A stretch of 64,000 nt of DNA from Chloroflexota bacterium. Lineage in GTDB: Bacteria > Chloroflexota > Anaerolineae > Aggregatilineales > Phototrophicaceae. Shown here one piece after another: positions 9,001-17,479 of the stretch. The notes under the pieces are model-generated. The model made no database searches, was not told the DNA's origin, and saw nothing but the letters and a program-made list of their open reading frames with translations. The DNA lies in NCBI GenBank assembly GCA_026707225.1, contig JAPOXG010000098.1:37082-101081 (forward strand), in the 5' to 3' direction. The stretch's first letter is position 1. Every line of letters begins with the position of its first letter. The position numbers were made by a program, and so were the translations under genes.

Positions 9001-10158
9001 TTACCTGTCCGCCATGATGTTGTGCATCGCGACTTTCATCCGCTCCAAGCCTTCAATCAGTTGATCTTCGGGCTGGAGGAAAGTCATGCGGAGGTAATTC
9101 TTGCGGTCTTTGGAAAAGGCCGAGCCTGGATACGCCAGCACGTGCTGTTCGCTCAGGATGCGCTGGGCGACTTCACCGCTGTCCATGCCGGTGAAGCCGA
9201 TATCGGCGAAGACGAATTGCCCCCCTTGAGGCAGGCCGTATTTCATGCCCATCGCGTCCAAGGCGTCCAGGACGAGGCGGCGGCGGCGGCGATAGGCATC
9301 CGCCATCATTTCGACCGCGTCTTGCGGGCCGGTCAAGGCCGCGATGCCGGCGTGCTGGGAGATGATAGACGTGCCGCCGCTGATAGCGGCTTTGAGTTCT
9401 CTCACGCGCGCCATCAGGTCAGCCGGTCCCACGATCCAGCCGAGGCGCCAGCCGGTCATGGAATAAGCTTTGGAAAAGGCGTTCAGCGTCAACGTACGTT
9501 CCAGCCCGCCGGGCAGAGAGGCTGGGCTGAGGTGTGTGAAATCGTCATAGACAAAGAGATCGTAAATGTCGTCAGCGATGATCATCAGATCGTTCGATAT
9601 GGCGATATCCAGCATCTCGCGCATATCGGGCGGCGAGATGACGCTGGCGGCGGGATTATTGGGCGAGACGAGCAGCAGCGCGCGGGATTTGTCGCTGATG
9701 GCGGCGCGGACATCGGCCGGGTCAGCGCGGAAGTCGTTCTGGACGTAGGTCTCTACTTCGACTTTGACGCCGCCGGCGAAAGCCAGTGAATCGGCGTAAG
9801 TATTGTAATTGGGCTCGGGCACGATCATTTCGTCGCCGGGTGAGAGGACGGCGAGCACCATCAAGAAGAGCGCTTCTTGCCCGCCGTTGGTGACGACGAC
9901 TTCGGTCGCGGGATCGACGTCGATATTGTTGACGCGTTTGACGCGATCGGCGATCGCTTCGCGCAGGGCGAGCAAGCCCTCCGGTGGACTATAGTCCGCA
10001 TGGTGGTTGACCATAGCGTCTTTGGCGGCGGCGACGATATGCGCCGGTGTATCGAAGTCGGGGTCGCCGCGCCCCATGACGATGACATCATCATAGGTAC
10101 GCGCTTCGCTCATCAATTGGTAGAGCAGATTGGTGCCTTCGGCTTTCTTTTTGCTCAT
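9001..10158 (-). CDS. Pyridoxal-phosphate class I/II aminotransferase (aspartate aminotransferase-like)
   Basis: This is a complete fold-type I aminotransferase of 385 residues. Key residues, numbered from the preferred start: Asn168 in SPNNPAAS, Asp196 and Tyr199 in ADDIYD, the Schiff-base Lys230 in NAFSKAYSMTGWRLG, and the carboxylate-binding Arg357 in YLRMTF. ATG 10158 is chosen over the in-frame ATG 10173 because GAGGAAAA sits 5-6 bases before it and overlaps the longer version. It starts 19 bp after the stop of the degenerate paralogue (10178-11278), so the two are probably one operon. The amino donor and acceptor are not deducible. Confidence 0.88.
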   Translation of the reverse strand: MSKKKAEGTNLLYQLMSEARTYDDVIVMGRGDPDFDTPAHIVAAAKDAMVNHHADYSPPEGLLALREAIADRVKRVNNIDVDPATEVVVTNGGQEALFLMVLAVLSPGDEMIVPEPNYNTYADSLAFAGGVKVEVETYVQNDFRADPADVRAAISDKSRALLLVSPNNPAASVISPPDMREMLDIAISNDLMIIADDIYDLFVYDDFTHLSPASLPGGLERTLTLNAFSKAYSMTGWRLGWIVGPADLMARVRELKAAISGGTSIISQHAGIAALTGPQDAVEMMADAYRRRRRLVLDALDAMGMKYGLPQGGQFVFADIGFTGMDSGEVAQRILSEQHVLAYPGSAFSKDRKNYLRMTFLQPEDQLIEGLERMKVAMHNIMADR

Positions 10159-10177
10159 CGTTTTTCCTCGCATCCGG

Positions 10178-11278
10178 TCAGCTGAGCGCTTGCAGCGCGT
10201 CGGCTGTGGCGGCGTTTACATTCAGGCGAATGACAGCGGGCGCGCCAAATGAGGCGCCTTCGGCGAAGTCGAAGCCGGCGTCGCGCAAACTGGCGGCTCC
10301 CGCCTCGGATGCCCGAAGCGCAATGATGTTCTTGGCGTCGCCAGTGACGACATCGAGACCGCGGTCGGCGGCAACTTCGATAAGTCTGCTTTTGAGCTGC
10401 GACAACTGCGACATCCTGAGACCGCGCGCTTCCACGAATAAGTTGCTCGCTTCGAGAGCGGCATATTGAGCGGCGGTGCTGGTACAGATGGCCATGATTT
10501 GCTTTTGCGATTGCATGGCCGGAATCTGATCTTCGGGCGCGGCGATGTAACCGATGTGCCAACTCGCCAAGCCCATGCCGGGAAAGGCTTCGCCAATGGT
10601 TGTGAAAAGCGCGGGCCTGTCTTCATCGGCGGCGAGCGAAGGGCAGTCCCCATCCACCCAAGGGGCGAGGCCCTGGTCCCAGATTGCTGACGCGCCGCTA
10701 TCCCGCAGGGCTTGACCAATCGCCGCGACCTCATCGGCCGTATAAGCAGCGCCACTCAGGCGAGACGGCGACTCGAGGTAAAGCAGGCGACAGCCGCCAG
10801 CCACAACTTCTGAAATCGCCGCTATGGGGGGGAGATAGCCGCGTTCCGCATCAACGGACAGCGGAATCACGTTGCGCGCTCTGACGCCGAGGGCCTTCCG
10901 CGCGCCGGGGTGGGCGACCGCGGGTACAGCGATGCTCTCGAAGTTTTCACCGATCTTCTGAATCGTGAGAAAGCGCGATTCCTGGACGCCCGCGGTGACG
11001 ATGATGTTGCCGGGCTCGCAGCGCGCGCCGGTCGCGTCATTGAGGCTTTCGGCGATGGCGGCGCGCAGGGGCGCAATGCCGGGGACATCGACATAATGCG
11101 TATGCCCGGCTTCCAGCGCTTCCGACGACGCGGCGATGATGCGCTCGTCCAGCGGGCTGCGCAAGCCATCGGCGCTCAAGTCCATGTTGTGTCGCGCGAC
11201 TGGCGCCAGCGCGGGCTTGTTCAGCGCCGAATTAGCCGCATGCTCCGCCAAGATTTCTGATTTGTTTTCTGATGCCAA
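10178..11278 (-). CDS. Aminotransferase-fold protein lacking the PLP lysine (probable pseudoenzyme)
   Basis: The 366-residue protein is recognisably class I/II aminotransferase in layout. It has an N-terminal HYVDVPGIAPLRAAIAE helix, an IIVTAGVQES turn where active enzymes have NGGQEAL, an Asp (201) in IWDQG for the pyridine-nitrogen aspartate, and a retained C-terminal Arg351 in VIRLNV. Where the active paralogue has SKAYSMTGWR, this one reads GEAFPGMGLASWH, so glutamate (Glu230, codon GAA) replaces the Schiff-base lysine. The conserved Asn (here LESPSRLSG) and Tyr are also missing. The frame is intact, so it is unlikely to be a decaying pseudogene. It may be a regulatory or ligand-binding partner of the adjacent active enzyme. 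Confidence 0.7.
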   Translation of the reverse strand: MASENKSEILAEHAANSALNKPALAPVARHNMDLSADGLRSPLDERIIAASSEALEAGHTHYVDVPGIAPLRAAIAESLNDATGARCEPGNIIVTAGVQESRFLTIQKIGENFESIAVPAVAHPGARKALGVRARNVIPLSVDAERGYLPPIAAISEVVAGGCRLLYLESPSRLSGAAYTADEVAAIGQALRDSGASAIWDQGLAPWVDGDCPSLAADEDRPALFTTIGEAFPGMGLASWHIGYIAAPEDQIPAMQSQKQIMAICTSTAAQYAALEASNLFVEARGLRMSQLSQLKSRLIEVAADRGLDVVTGDAKNIIALRASEAGAASLRDAGFDFAEGASFGAPAVIRLNVNAATADALQALS

Positions 11279-11366
11279 ATTTATTTCTCCTCAATACTCG
11301 TCCAAGCGACTTGTCATTGATCAAGCAGATCTGAGCGAATCGGCCACAGGCATCGCATATATCATT

Positions 11367-11392
11367 GTGGCTGCGCTGTTTGTTGCAGCCAC
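11367..11392. other. Perfect 8-bp stem-loop in intergenic DNA
   Basis: GTGGCTGC, a 10-base loop, then GCAGCCAC. No poly-T tract follows on either strand, so it is not a classical terminator. Function unknown. Confidence 0.3.
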
Positions 11393-11442
11393 GCTTAAGC
11401 GCGCCAACAACTGACTTGGCACTCACTCACAAGCGGCATAAT

Positions 11443-11470
11443 TTGAAGTCGACGGCGATTCTGTTACTAT
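11443..11470 (+). promoter_or_regulatory. Possible sigma-70-type promoter upstream of MFS gene
   Basis: TTGAAG, 16-bp spacer, TACTAT. It faces the MFS gene, whose start is about 280 bp downstream. The match is moderate, and spacing to the gene leaves room for the palindrome at 11564-11579 in the leader. Confidence 0.25.
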
Positions 11471-11563
11471 TCAGGGCTGTCGACAATGGTCGCGCGCATG
11501 CGGCGGATTATAGACCTGCGGTTGTGAGCCTGTCAAGCATAGCGTTTTGAGCGGGCACAGGCG

Positions 11564-11579
11564 TGATTTGACCAAATCA
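11564..11579. promoter_or_regulatory. Perfect palindrome TGATTTG-AC-CAAATCA, possible operator
   Basis: Seven-base perfect arms with a 2-bp centre, in the leader between the putative promoter and the MFS gene. The size suits a dimeric HTH repressor site. No regulator gene is adjacent. Confidence 0.3.
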
Positions 11580-11757
11580 GCTCGCCGGCGCGGCAACATA
11601 AATCATCGAGTTCGGTCACACAAAAGGGCGCATGAGCGTCATATTGCCGAGATGCAATTCTATTTGACATACCCCCTTGCTCGCGCTGGGACAGGGCTTG
11701 CTATTTTGTGTGAGCGCGGTGGATTCCATTCGCTGCCGCCGGGCGGCTGTGGTTGAG

Positions 11758-12999
11758 ATGCGGCGCCGCGCTGGACGCATCAGCCGCTTGCCTGGCTTGA
11801 ACGGGCAAGTGCTGCTGTTCCTGTGCCATAGCTTGCTTTTTCATATTGGCTTGCTGGGCGTCGCCGATATTTTGCTGAACTTTTATCTGGTCAGCATCGG
11901 TTATGATACGGCGGCGATCAGCCTTTTGCAGTCGCTGCCGCGGCTCAGCGGATTTCTTATCGGCTTGCCGATCGGTCTGGTCGCCAACCGCGTTGGCAAT
12001 CGCCGGCTCATTTTGCTGTCGACGGCCGGTATTGCCATTGCGGTGGCGACGACGGCGCTGACCCAGAGTTTGCCGATTATAGCCCTCAGTCGATTTCTTT
12101 GGGGCGCCTGCTTCGGCGCCAACCAAGTGGCGAAGCCGCCGTTTATGGTCACGCTGACCGACCGCAGCGAGCATACGGCAATGTTCTCGTATCACAACCT
12201 GGTTGCCATGCTTGCCGTGGCTATTGGCAGCGTGCTTGGCGGGGCGCTGCCGCTTATCGCCAGCCAGACGCTGTCGATTGCCGGCGTCGATGGGCTGCCT
12301 CCGGTAGAGATGCCCCTGGCTTACCGCGCTGCCATCCTGAGCGCCGCGATCTTGCTGCTGCTGAGCGCTGTGCCGATTCTGTCCTTGCGCTCTGAGGCGG
12401 CAAAGCCCAAGCGCGATGGGACAGCGGGCTTCGCGAGTTGGCGCTCGGCGCCTTGGCGTCGCCTGATTCGATTGACATTTCCGCTATTCGTCTTCGGCAT
12501 CTCGGGCGGATTGACATTTCCCTTCTTCAATCTCATCTTCCGCGAGTTGTTCGGGATTACCGATAGCGCGGTCGGGGGCGTGATTGGCTTGGGCTGGCTG
12601 GCGATGGGATTGATGCCGCTGCTGAACCCGGCGGTGGAGGCGCGATTGGGACGGGCGGGCGGTCTGACGGCGCTGATGTTTGCCAGCGCGGTCGCCTTTG
12701 TGGGCTTGAGCGCGGCGCCGGGGCTGGCTATGGCGATTGTGTTTTTTGTGCTTGCGATCGGTATCCGCAATACAATGCAGCCGCTCTTTCAACCGCTGCT
12801 GATGGATTCGCTCGACGCTGGCTTGCACAATATCGCCAGTAGCATGGGTCTGGTGATGTGGAATATCGGTTGGTTCGTCTCAACCTTCAGCTACGGATTT
12901 TTGCAACTGGCGATCGGCACGCGAAGCATCATGCTGGTGGTGGCTTTCTTCGTCGTTCTAAACGGGTTAAGCATAGTTGTCACAGCCGAGCGGCGTTGA
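11758..12999 (+). CDS. MFS transporter
   Basis: About twelve hydrophobic segments in 413 residues. The intracellular loop 2-3 motif region reads GLVANRVGNRRLILLSTA, a good match to MFS motif A (G-x3-D/N-R-x-G-x-R-R). A hydrophilic stretch between the two six-helix halves (SEAAKPKRDGTAGFASW) is the usual central cytoplasmic loop. The open frame begins at 11677, but the ATG at 11758, just before the basic MRRRAGRISRL, gives a normal MFS N terminus. The Shine-Dalgarno is weak for either. The serine hydrolase gene follows 35 bp downstream. The transported compound is unknown; drug or sugar efflux are both possible. Confidence 0.78.
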   Translation: MRRRAGRISRLPGLNGQVLLFLCHSLLFHIGLLGVADILLNFYLVSIGYDTAAISLLQSLPRLSGFLIGLPIGLVANRVGNRRLILLSTAGIAIAVATTALTQSLPIIALSRFLWGACFGANQVAKPPFMVTLTDRSEHTAMFSYHNLVAMLAVAIGSVLGGALPLIASQTLSIAGVDGLPPVEMPLAYRAAILSAAILLLLSAVPILSLRSEAAKPKRDGTAGFASWRSAPWRRLIRLTFPLFVFGISGGLTFPFFNLIFRELFGITDSAVGGVIGLGWLAMGLMPLLNPAVEARLGRAGGLTALMFASAVAFVGLSAAPGLAMAIVFFVLAIGIRNTMQPLFQPLLMDSLDAGLHNIASSMGLVMWNIGWFVSTFSYGFLQLAIGTRSIMLVVAFFVVLNGLSIVVTAERR

Positions 13000-13034
13000 G
13001 CAAATTGGCAAGATTGAAAAAGGAGAGAGCAGAC

Positions 13035-14384
13035 GTGGCGACGGACAAGCAATTGAAATTTGAACGTATCGCCGAGCAGGTTGAACGCTGGCGCGAGGAA
13101 TTGGGCGTCCCCGGCGCGACCTTTGGCCTGCGCGTCGCTGGCGAGACCTACGCCGGCGGCGTTGGCCTAACCCATGTGGAGCATCCGCTGCCGGTCACCG
13201 ACGAGACTATTTTTCAGATCGGCTCGATCACGAAAACAGTCACGGCGACGGCGATGATGCGCCTGGTCGAACGGGGACAGTTGGACTTGCAGGCGCCGGT
13301 GCGAACGTATCTGCCGGACTTCCGAGTGCGGGACGAGGAGGTCTCGGAGCGTGTTAGCGTGTGGCATTTGCTGACGCACCGGGCGGGTTGGACGGGGGAT
13401 GTCTTCACGGATACCGGCGGCGGTGATGACGCTGCTGCAAGATATGTGGATGGCATGGCGGACTTCGAGCAGCTGGCGCCATTGGGCCAGCATTTTTCTT
13501 ACAACAATGCCTCGTTTTGCGTCGCCGGCCGGATCGTTGAAGTGCTGACAGACGCGACCTATGAGGAAGCGCTGCGGGAATTGATCTTCGAGCCGCTGGG
13601 CATGGAGCGCAGTTTCTTGATTCCCGATCAGGTGATGCCGCATCGCTTTGCGGTGGGGCATGAATCGGCTAAGGATGGGGACCGAGTATTAAGCCCCTGG
13701 GCGATTCCGCGCGGGATGAATGCCGCGGGTGGCATCTGCTGCCACATTCACGACCTGCTGCGTTATGGCGCCTGTCACCTGGGCGATGGGTCGCCGCTGC
13801 TGCGCCCGGAGAGCTTGGCGGAGATGCATAAGCGCCAGACGCCCAGCCTGCCTTATATGGGGTGGTGCGGCCTGGCCTGGATGATCAGCGGGGAGTCCGG
13901 AGAGACGCGCCTCTGGCATACGGGCGGCACCAATGGACAGAACGCCGTTTTAACCCTAGTGCCGGATCAACAGCTGGCGCTGGGCATGATGACGAACGGG
14001 GACAAAGGGACGGCGCTGTATGATCGCTTCAACAAGGCGGTTTTGCGGGAGTTTTGTGACATCGCGATAGCGGAACCGCGGGCTGTTGAGTCGTCGGCTG
14101 AGGAGCTGGCGCAATATGTCGGGCGTTACCGGGGCACGATGTGGGAAATCGATTTGCGGATGGATGAGGGGCGATTGCTCGCCGATTTTCGATACCACGG
14201 CGGATTTCCGAGCGACAAGGAATTGACCGATATGCCGCCAGTTGAAGTGGCTCGATGCGGGCCGGATCAATTGCTGGTTCTCGCTGGTCACTTCGAGGGA
14301 ACACGCGCCGACTTTCTGCGCGACGAGGCTGGCGAGATCTGTTACCTGCGCTTCGGATCGCGCCTGAACCCGCGGCAGGATTAA
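13035..14384 (+). CDS. Serine hydrolase, class C beta-lactamase/penicillin-binding-protein-like family
   Basis: The 449-residue protein has all three active-site elements of the beta-lactamase/esterase EstB family: Ser64-Ile-Thr-Lys67 in QIGSITKTVT, Tyr156-Asn-Asn158 in HFSYNNASF, and His295-Thr-Gly297 in LWHTGGTNG. A C-terminal ~110-residue extension (ELAQYVGRYRGTMWEIDLRMD) is a lipocalin-like domain common in these proteins. The start is GTG 13035, chosen because AAGGAGAGAG lies 6-10 bases upstream; the longer open frame overlaps the MFS gene. There is no signal peptide, so it is probably cytoplasmic, acting as an esterase or D-aminopeptidase rather than a true beta-lactamase. It converges with the epimerase gene, overlapping by 4 bp. 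Confidence 0.82.
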   Translation: MATDKQLKFERIAEQVERWREELGVPGATFGLRVAGETYAGGVGLTHVEHPLPVTDETIFQIGSITKTVTATAMMRLVERGQLDLQAPVRTYLPDFRVRDEEVSERVSVWHLLTHRAGWTGDVFTDTGGGDDAAARYVDGMADFEQLAPLGQHFSYNNASFCVAGRIVEVLTDATYEEALRELIFEPLGMERSFLIPDQVMPHRFAVGHESAKDGDRVLSPWAIPRGMNAAGGICCHIHDLLRYGACHLGDGSPLLRPESLAEMHKRQTPSLPYMGWCGLAWMISGESGETRLWHTGGTNGQNAVLTLVPDQQLALGMMTNGDKGTALYDRFNKAVLREFCDIAIAEPRAVESSAEELAQYVGRYRGTMWEIDLRMDEGRLLADFRYHGGFPSDKELTDMPPVEVARCGPDQLLVLAGHFEGTRADFLRDEAGEICYLRFGSRLNPRQD

Positions 14385-15559
14385 GTCAGCATCTCGCCGA
14401 GCAGCACCCAGCAGAGCCAGAGCGCGCGCGGACTGTGAAAGAAGCCCTTCCACATGCCGCCCTTGAGCGGGGTGGACAGCCCTCCGTCGCGATGCAGGTA
14501 GCCAAACCAGCCGCCGAATTCCCGGTCGGGAAAATGGTCGAATGTCCAGTCGTGCATTTGCTCGAAAGAGCGCGCGTACTTTTCGTCGCCGCTTAAGCGG
14601 TAAGCCAGCAGCAAGGCATAAAGCGCTTCGGCGTGGGGCCACCAGAGTTTCATATCCCATTCCAGGCGGGTTGGTGGTTTTCCGTCGACATCGACAAAGT
14701 AGAGCAAACCGCCGTATCGCTCGTCCCAGCCGCGCTCAAACGAATAATCGATCATCTTCAGCGCCGGCGGAATCAGGGAAGCGTCGTCTCGCTGGATTGC
14801 TTCGTGCATGACGAAGGCGGCCGATTCCATGGCGTGTCCCGGTGTGAGGCGCCTGCCATCGACGGTGTCGAGGCGCTCGCCATCAGCGCCGAGCACTTCA
14901 AAGACGGCACCCGCGTTATGGTCCAGAAACTGATTAAGTATCTGATCGAGCGCGTCATTGACGACTTCGGCATAGAGCGGGTCGGGCGGGGCGGCCAAGC
15001 GCAGCTCTTGCGTTGTCGACAGCATGATCATGGATACGTTGTGGGCTTTGGCGCGGCGTGTCTCGGGGTAGACTTTCGGCTCCAGTCTTCCGGGCTGCCG
15101 TAGATGATCGACCACGAGCCGGTAGGTGTCGATGGCGCGGTTGAGGGCGATGGCGTCCCCGGTGGCGCGGGCGTATTCCGCCAAGCCGATGATGGCGAAG
15201 GTCTCGGTGAAGAGATAACGGCGCTTTCGGAGCGGAGCGCCGTCGGCGGTGACGGCGAAGAACATGCGCCCGTCAACATCAAAGCCGAAGCGCATGATGA
15301 AGTCGTAGTTGTGGCGGGCGGCGGCCAGCCATTCGGGACGCCGCTCGACTTCGTTATAGAGCTTGGCGAACATCCAGAGAGCGCGGCCCTGCAGCCACAT
15401 CGACTTGTCGGTGTCGAAGACTGAGCCGTCGCGATCGAGCGAGTTGAACTGCCCGCCGTTTTGATGATCGAGCGAATGATTCAGCCAGAAGGGGACGACG
15501 CTGTCAAAGAGTTCGCGGCGATAGATTTCGCGCAGTTCCAGCAGGCGCGCGCGATTCAT
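14381..15559 (-). CDS. N-acylglucosamine 2-epimerase (AGE) family sugar epimerase/isomerase
   Basis: The 392-residue protein has an (alpha/alpha)6-barrel layout. AGE-family landmarks are an N-terminal WLNHSLDHQNGGQF, DKSMWLQGRALWMFAKLYN, FAVTADGAPLRKRRYLFTETFAI, the histidine motif TPGHAMESAAFV, WDMKLWWPHAEALYALL and the C-terminal GGMWKGFFHSPRALW. The conserved histidines in GHAME and WWPHAEA are the usual acid/base residues. Its ATG overlaps the stop of the upstream permease in an ATGA arrangement, so translation is coupled. The real start is 15559, although the frame stays open further up inside the permease gene. It probably epimerises or isomerises the sugar imported by the adjacent ABC transporter. 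Confidence 0.85.
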   Translation of the reverse strand: MNRARLLELREIYRRELFDSVVPFWLNHSLDHQNGGQFNSLDRDGSVFDTDKSMWLQGRALWMFAKLYNEVERRPEWLAAARHNYDFIMRFGFDVDGRMFFAVTADGAPLRKRRYLFTETFAIIGLAEYARATGDAIALNRAIDTYRLVVDHLRQPGRLEPKVYPETRRAKAHNVSMIMLSTTQELRLAAPPDPLYAEVVNDALDQILNQFLDHNAGAVFEVLGADGERLDTVDGRRLTPGHAMESAAFVMHEAIQRDDASLIPPALKMIDYSFERGWDERYGGLLYFVDVDGKPPTRLEWDMKLWWPHAEALYALLLAYRLSGDEKYARSFEQMHDWTFDHFPDREFGGWFGYLHRDGGLSTPLKGGMWKGFFHSPRALWLCWVLLGEMLT

Positions 15560-16434
15560 CCCTTGATGCCGGAGACCATCATGCCCTCGATGAAGTAGCG
15601 CTGGAAGAAGACGAAGAGCAGAATAACGGGGATGGTCGCCATAGTGGAAACGGCCATGGCGACCGCCCACAAGGGCTCCCGGTCGAGCGACTGCGAGAAG
15701 TAGGTTAGCCCGACCGGCAAAGTGACCAGGTCCCGATCCTGTGCGATCACCAGGGGCCAAAGGAAACTGTTCCAACTGAAGAGGAAAGTGATGATGGCCA
15801 GGCTGGCGGCGGCGGGCTTCAGCATTGGCAAGGCGATACGCCGAAAAATGGAGAATTCGCTGGCGCCGTCGATGCGAGCGGCATCCAGCAATTCATCGGG
15901 GACGCTATAGGCAAACTGGCGCATCATGAATACACCGAAGGCGCTGATGAGCCCGGGCATGATGAGCCCCTGGTAGGAATTGTGCCAGCCCAATTGATGG
16001 ACCAGCACAAACATGGGAATCACCAGGATCTGGAAAGGCACCGTCATGATGCTCAGGATGAAGAGGAATAAAATGTTGCGCCCGGGGAAGCGAAACTTGG
16101 CGAAACCGTAACCGGCCAGCGCGCCGAAGAAAACCGTCGCGATGGTCTGGACAGCGGCGATGACCAGGCTGTTTATGTACCAGCGCTCGAGCCGCGTATT
16201 CTCGAAGGCGAACTCATACTGCCGCAAGCCCTGAAACTCGTGTGGTATCCAGTGCATGGGAATGGCGAATATCTCGCCCTCGGACTTAAAACTGGAACTG
16301 ACCATCAAGTAGACCGGGAAGAAGAAGAGCAGCGAGATCAACAGGCCGACCGAGATGAGGATCAGGTGTCGGATGCGCCGGCGCAGGCGCGCCTCGAATT
16401 CCCAATCGCTTTCGTATGGTTTAACAGACGCCAT
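15556..16434 (-). CDS. Carbohydrate ABC transporter permease, MalG/UgpE type
   Basis: About six membrane segments in 292 residues. The cytoplasmic EAA loop PDELLDAARIDGASEFSIFRRIALP couples to the ATPase, and the C terminus ends FIEGMMVSGIKG as in the MalG branch. An in-frame TTG at 16473 overlaps the stop of the previous permease (TTGA) and would add 13 residues; ATG 16434 gives the more usual N terminus before the first helix. Both lack a strong ribosome site, so the start is uncertain. It forms the transporter with the permease just upstream and the three tandem binding proteins. No ATPase gene is nearby. Confidence 0.88.
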   Translation of the reverse strand: MASVKPYESDWEFEARLRRRIRHLILISVGLLISLLFFFPVYLMVSSSFKSEGEIFAIPMHWIPHEFQGLRQYEFAFENTRLERWYINSLVIAAVQTIATVFFGALAGYGFAKFRFPGRNILFLFILSIMTVPFQILVIPMFVLVHQLGWHNSYQGLIMPGLISAFGVFMMRQFAYSVPDELLDAARIDGASEFSIFRRIALPMLKPAAASLAIITFLFSWNSFLWPLVIAQDRDLVTLPVGLTYFSQSLDREPLWAVAMAVSTMATIPVILLFVFFQRYFIEGMMVSGIKG

Positions 16435-16469
16435 GCTGTCGTCCGCACTCGGTGGCAATACCAGTCGAA

Positions 16470-17390
16470 TCAACTGAGAGAGAAATCATCGCTGCGTCCC
16501 AGGCGCAATTGGAACAAGGTGAAGATAAGAATAAAGGCGAAGAGCACGACGGAAATCGCGGCGGCGTCGCCCATGCGGAAGAATTGAAAGCCATATTTCC
16601 AGATGACGATGCCCAGCGTCGTGTTGACATCGAGGGGGCCGCCTTGAGACGGCGAAAGCACAAACTGAATGGAAAAGCCCTGAAAGGCGCGGATGGTGGA
16701 AATAGCAGCCACGAAGACGGCGGTGGGCTTCAGCAAAGGAAGCTCTACGCGCAGGAAGGATTGCAGGGCGTTGGCGCCGTCCACCCGCGCCGCGTCGCGC
16801 AATTCGGGCGGGATGGACGTCAAGCCGGAGAGCCAGATAATCATGTAGAAGGGCGCGATGTGCCAGTCATGCACGACGACAGACATGATTGGCGACAGCT
16901 GCAGATCGAAAAGCCATTTGATCGGCATCTGCCCCACTATTGGGCCGATCACGCTGGAAAGGATGCCAGACGGGTGCAGCAGCAGCTTCCATATCACCGA
17001 AACGACAACGACCGAAGGAAGCAGGGGCGTGAAGAAGAGCACTTTCATCAATTCGCGCCCGGGGAAACGCTGGAAAAAGAGTACTGCCATAGCCAGCGAG
17101 ATGAACCAGACGGGCACGGTGCTGCCCAGTACAAAACCAATTGTCACATTCAGCGATTTTAGAAAGAGACGGTCGTTCAGCAGGTCCTGGTAATTCTGCA
17201 AGCCGACCCAGACCGGCGGTTTCAGCAACGTAAAATCCGTCAGGCTGAGGCCGAAGCCGATGACGATGGGATAGAGAAAGAAGATCGCGAAAAAGATGAC
17301 GGCGGGAGCGACAAAAAGAAGCCCGTAGTATTGACGCTTCTGCACCAGACCCATCGTTCGCCGAGCGCCGAAAAGCCCTGAATTACGCAT
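16470..17390 (-). CDS. Carbohydrate ABC transporter permease, MalF/UgpA type
   Basis: Six hydrophobic segments in 306 residues with the EAA loop PPELRDAARVDGANALQSFLRVELP. The first helix region RQYYGLLFVAPAVIFFAIFF is the segment from which two truncated copies were left behind upstream. ATG 17390 is preferred; a TTG at 17402 is also in frame. It is preceded by the binding-protein gene, whose stop is about 90 bp upstream with a hairpin between them, and is followed immediately by the MalG-type permease. Confidence 0.87.
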   Translation of the reverse strand: MRNSGLFGARRTMGLVQKRQYYGLLFVAPAVIFFAIFFLYPIVIGFGLSLTDFTLLKPPVWVGLQNYQDLLNDRLFLKSLNVTIGFVLGSTVPVWFISLAMAVLFFQRFPGRELMKVLFFTPLLPSVVVVSVIWKLLLHPSGILSSVIGPIVGQMPIKWLFDLQLSPIMSVVVHDWHIAPFYMIIWLSGLTSIPPELRDAARVDGANALQSFLRVELPLLKPTAVFVAAISTIRAFQGFSIQFVLSPSQGGPLDVNTTLGIVIWKYGFQFFRMGDAAAISVVLFAFILIFTLFQLRLGRSDDFSLS

Positions 17391-17421
17391 GTTCTTCACC
17401 AAGATGGTTTACGATACGCCA

Positions 17422-17449
17422 CCGCCCCGGCAGTCTTATGCCAGGGCGG
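17422..17449 (-). other. Conserved stem-loop after binding-protein gene (copy C)
   Basis: On the plus strand CCGCCC-C-GGC, an 8-base loop containing AGTCTT, then GCC-A-GGGCGG. It lies between the binding-protein stop and the permease start. No T-run follows in the transcribed direction, so it more likely acts as an attenuator or 3'-end stabiliser that keeps binding-protein mRNA more abundant than permease mRNA. Confidence 0.55.
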
Positions 17450-17479
17450 GAGATTCATGATTCGACGGAAGCGGGAGAC

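Larger units (their letters stand above)
11279..11757. other. 479-bp divergent intergenic region between the aminotransferase pair and the MFS gene
   Basis: No convincing gene is present; open frames here are short and lack ribosome sites. It contains a GC hairpin (11367-11392), a possible plus-strand promoter (11443-11470) and a 16-bp palindrome (11564-11579). It should hold the promoters for both flanking transcripts. Confidence 0.6.

Noticed and set aside
11664..11707. TTGACA at 11664 with TATTTT at 11702 as a promoter for the MFS gene
   Set aside because: The spacer is about 32 bp, too long for a sigma-70-type promoter.
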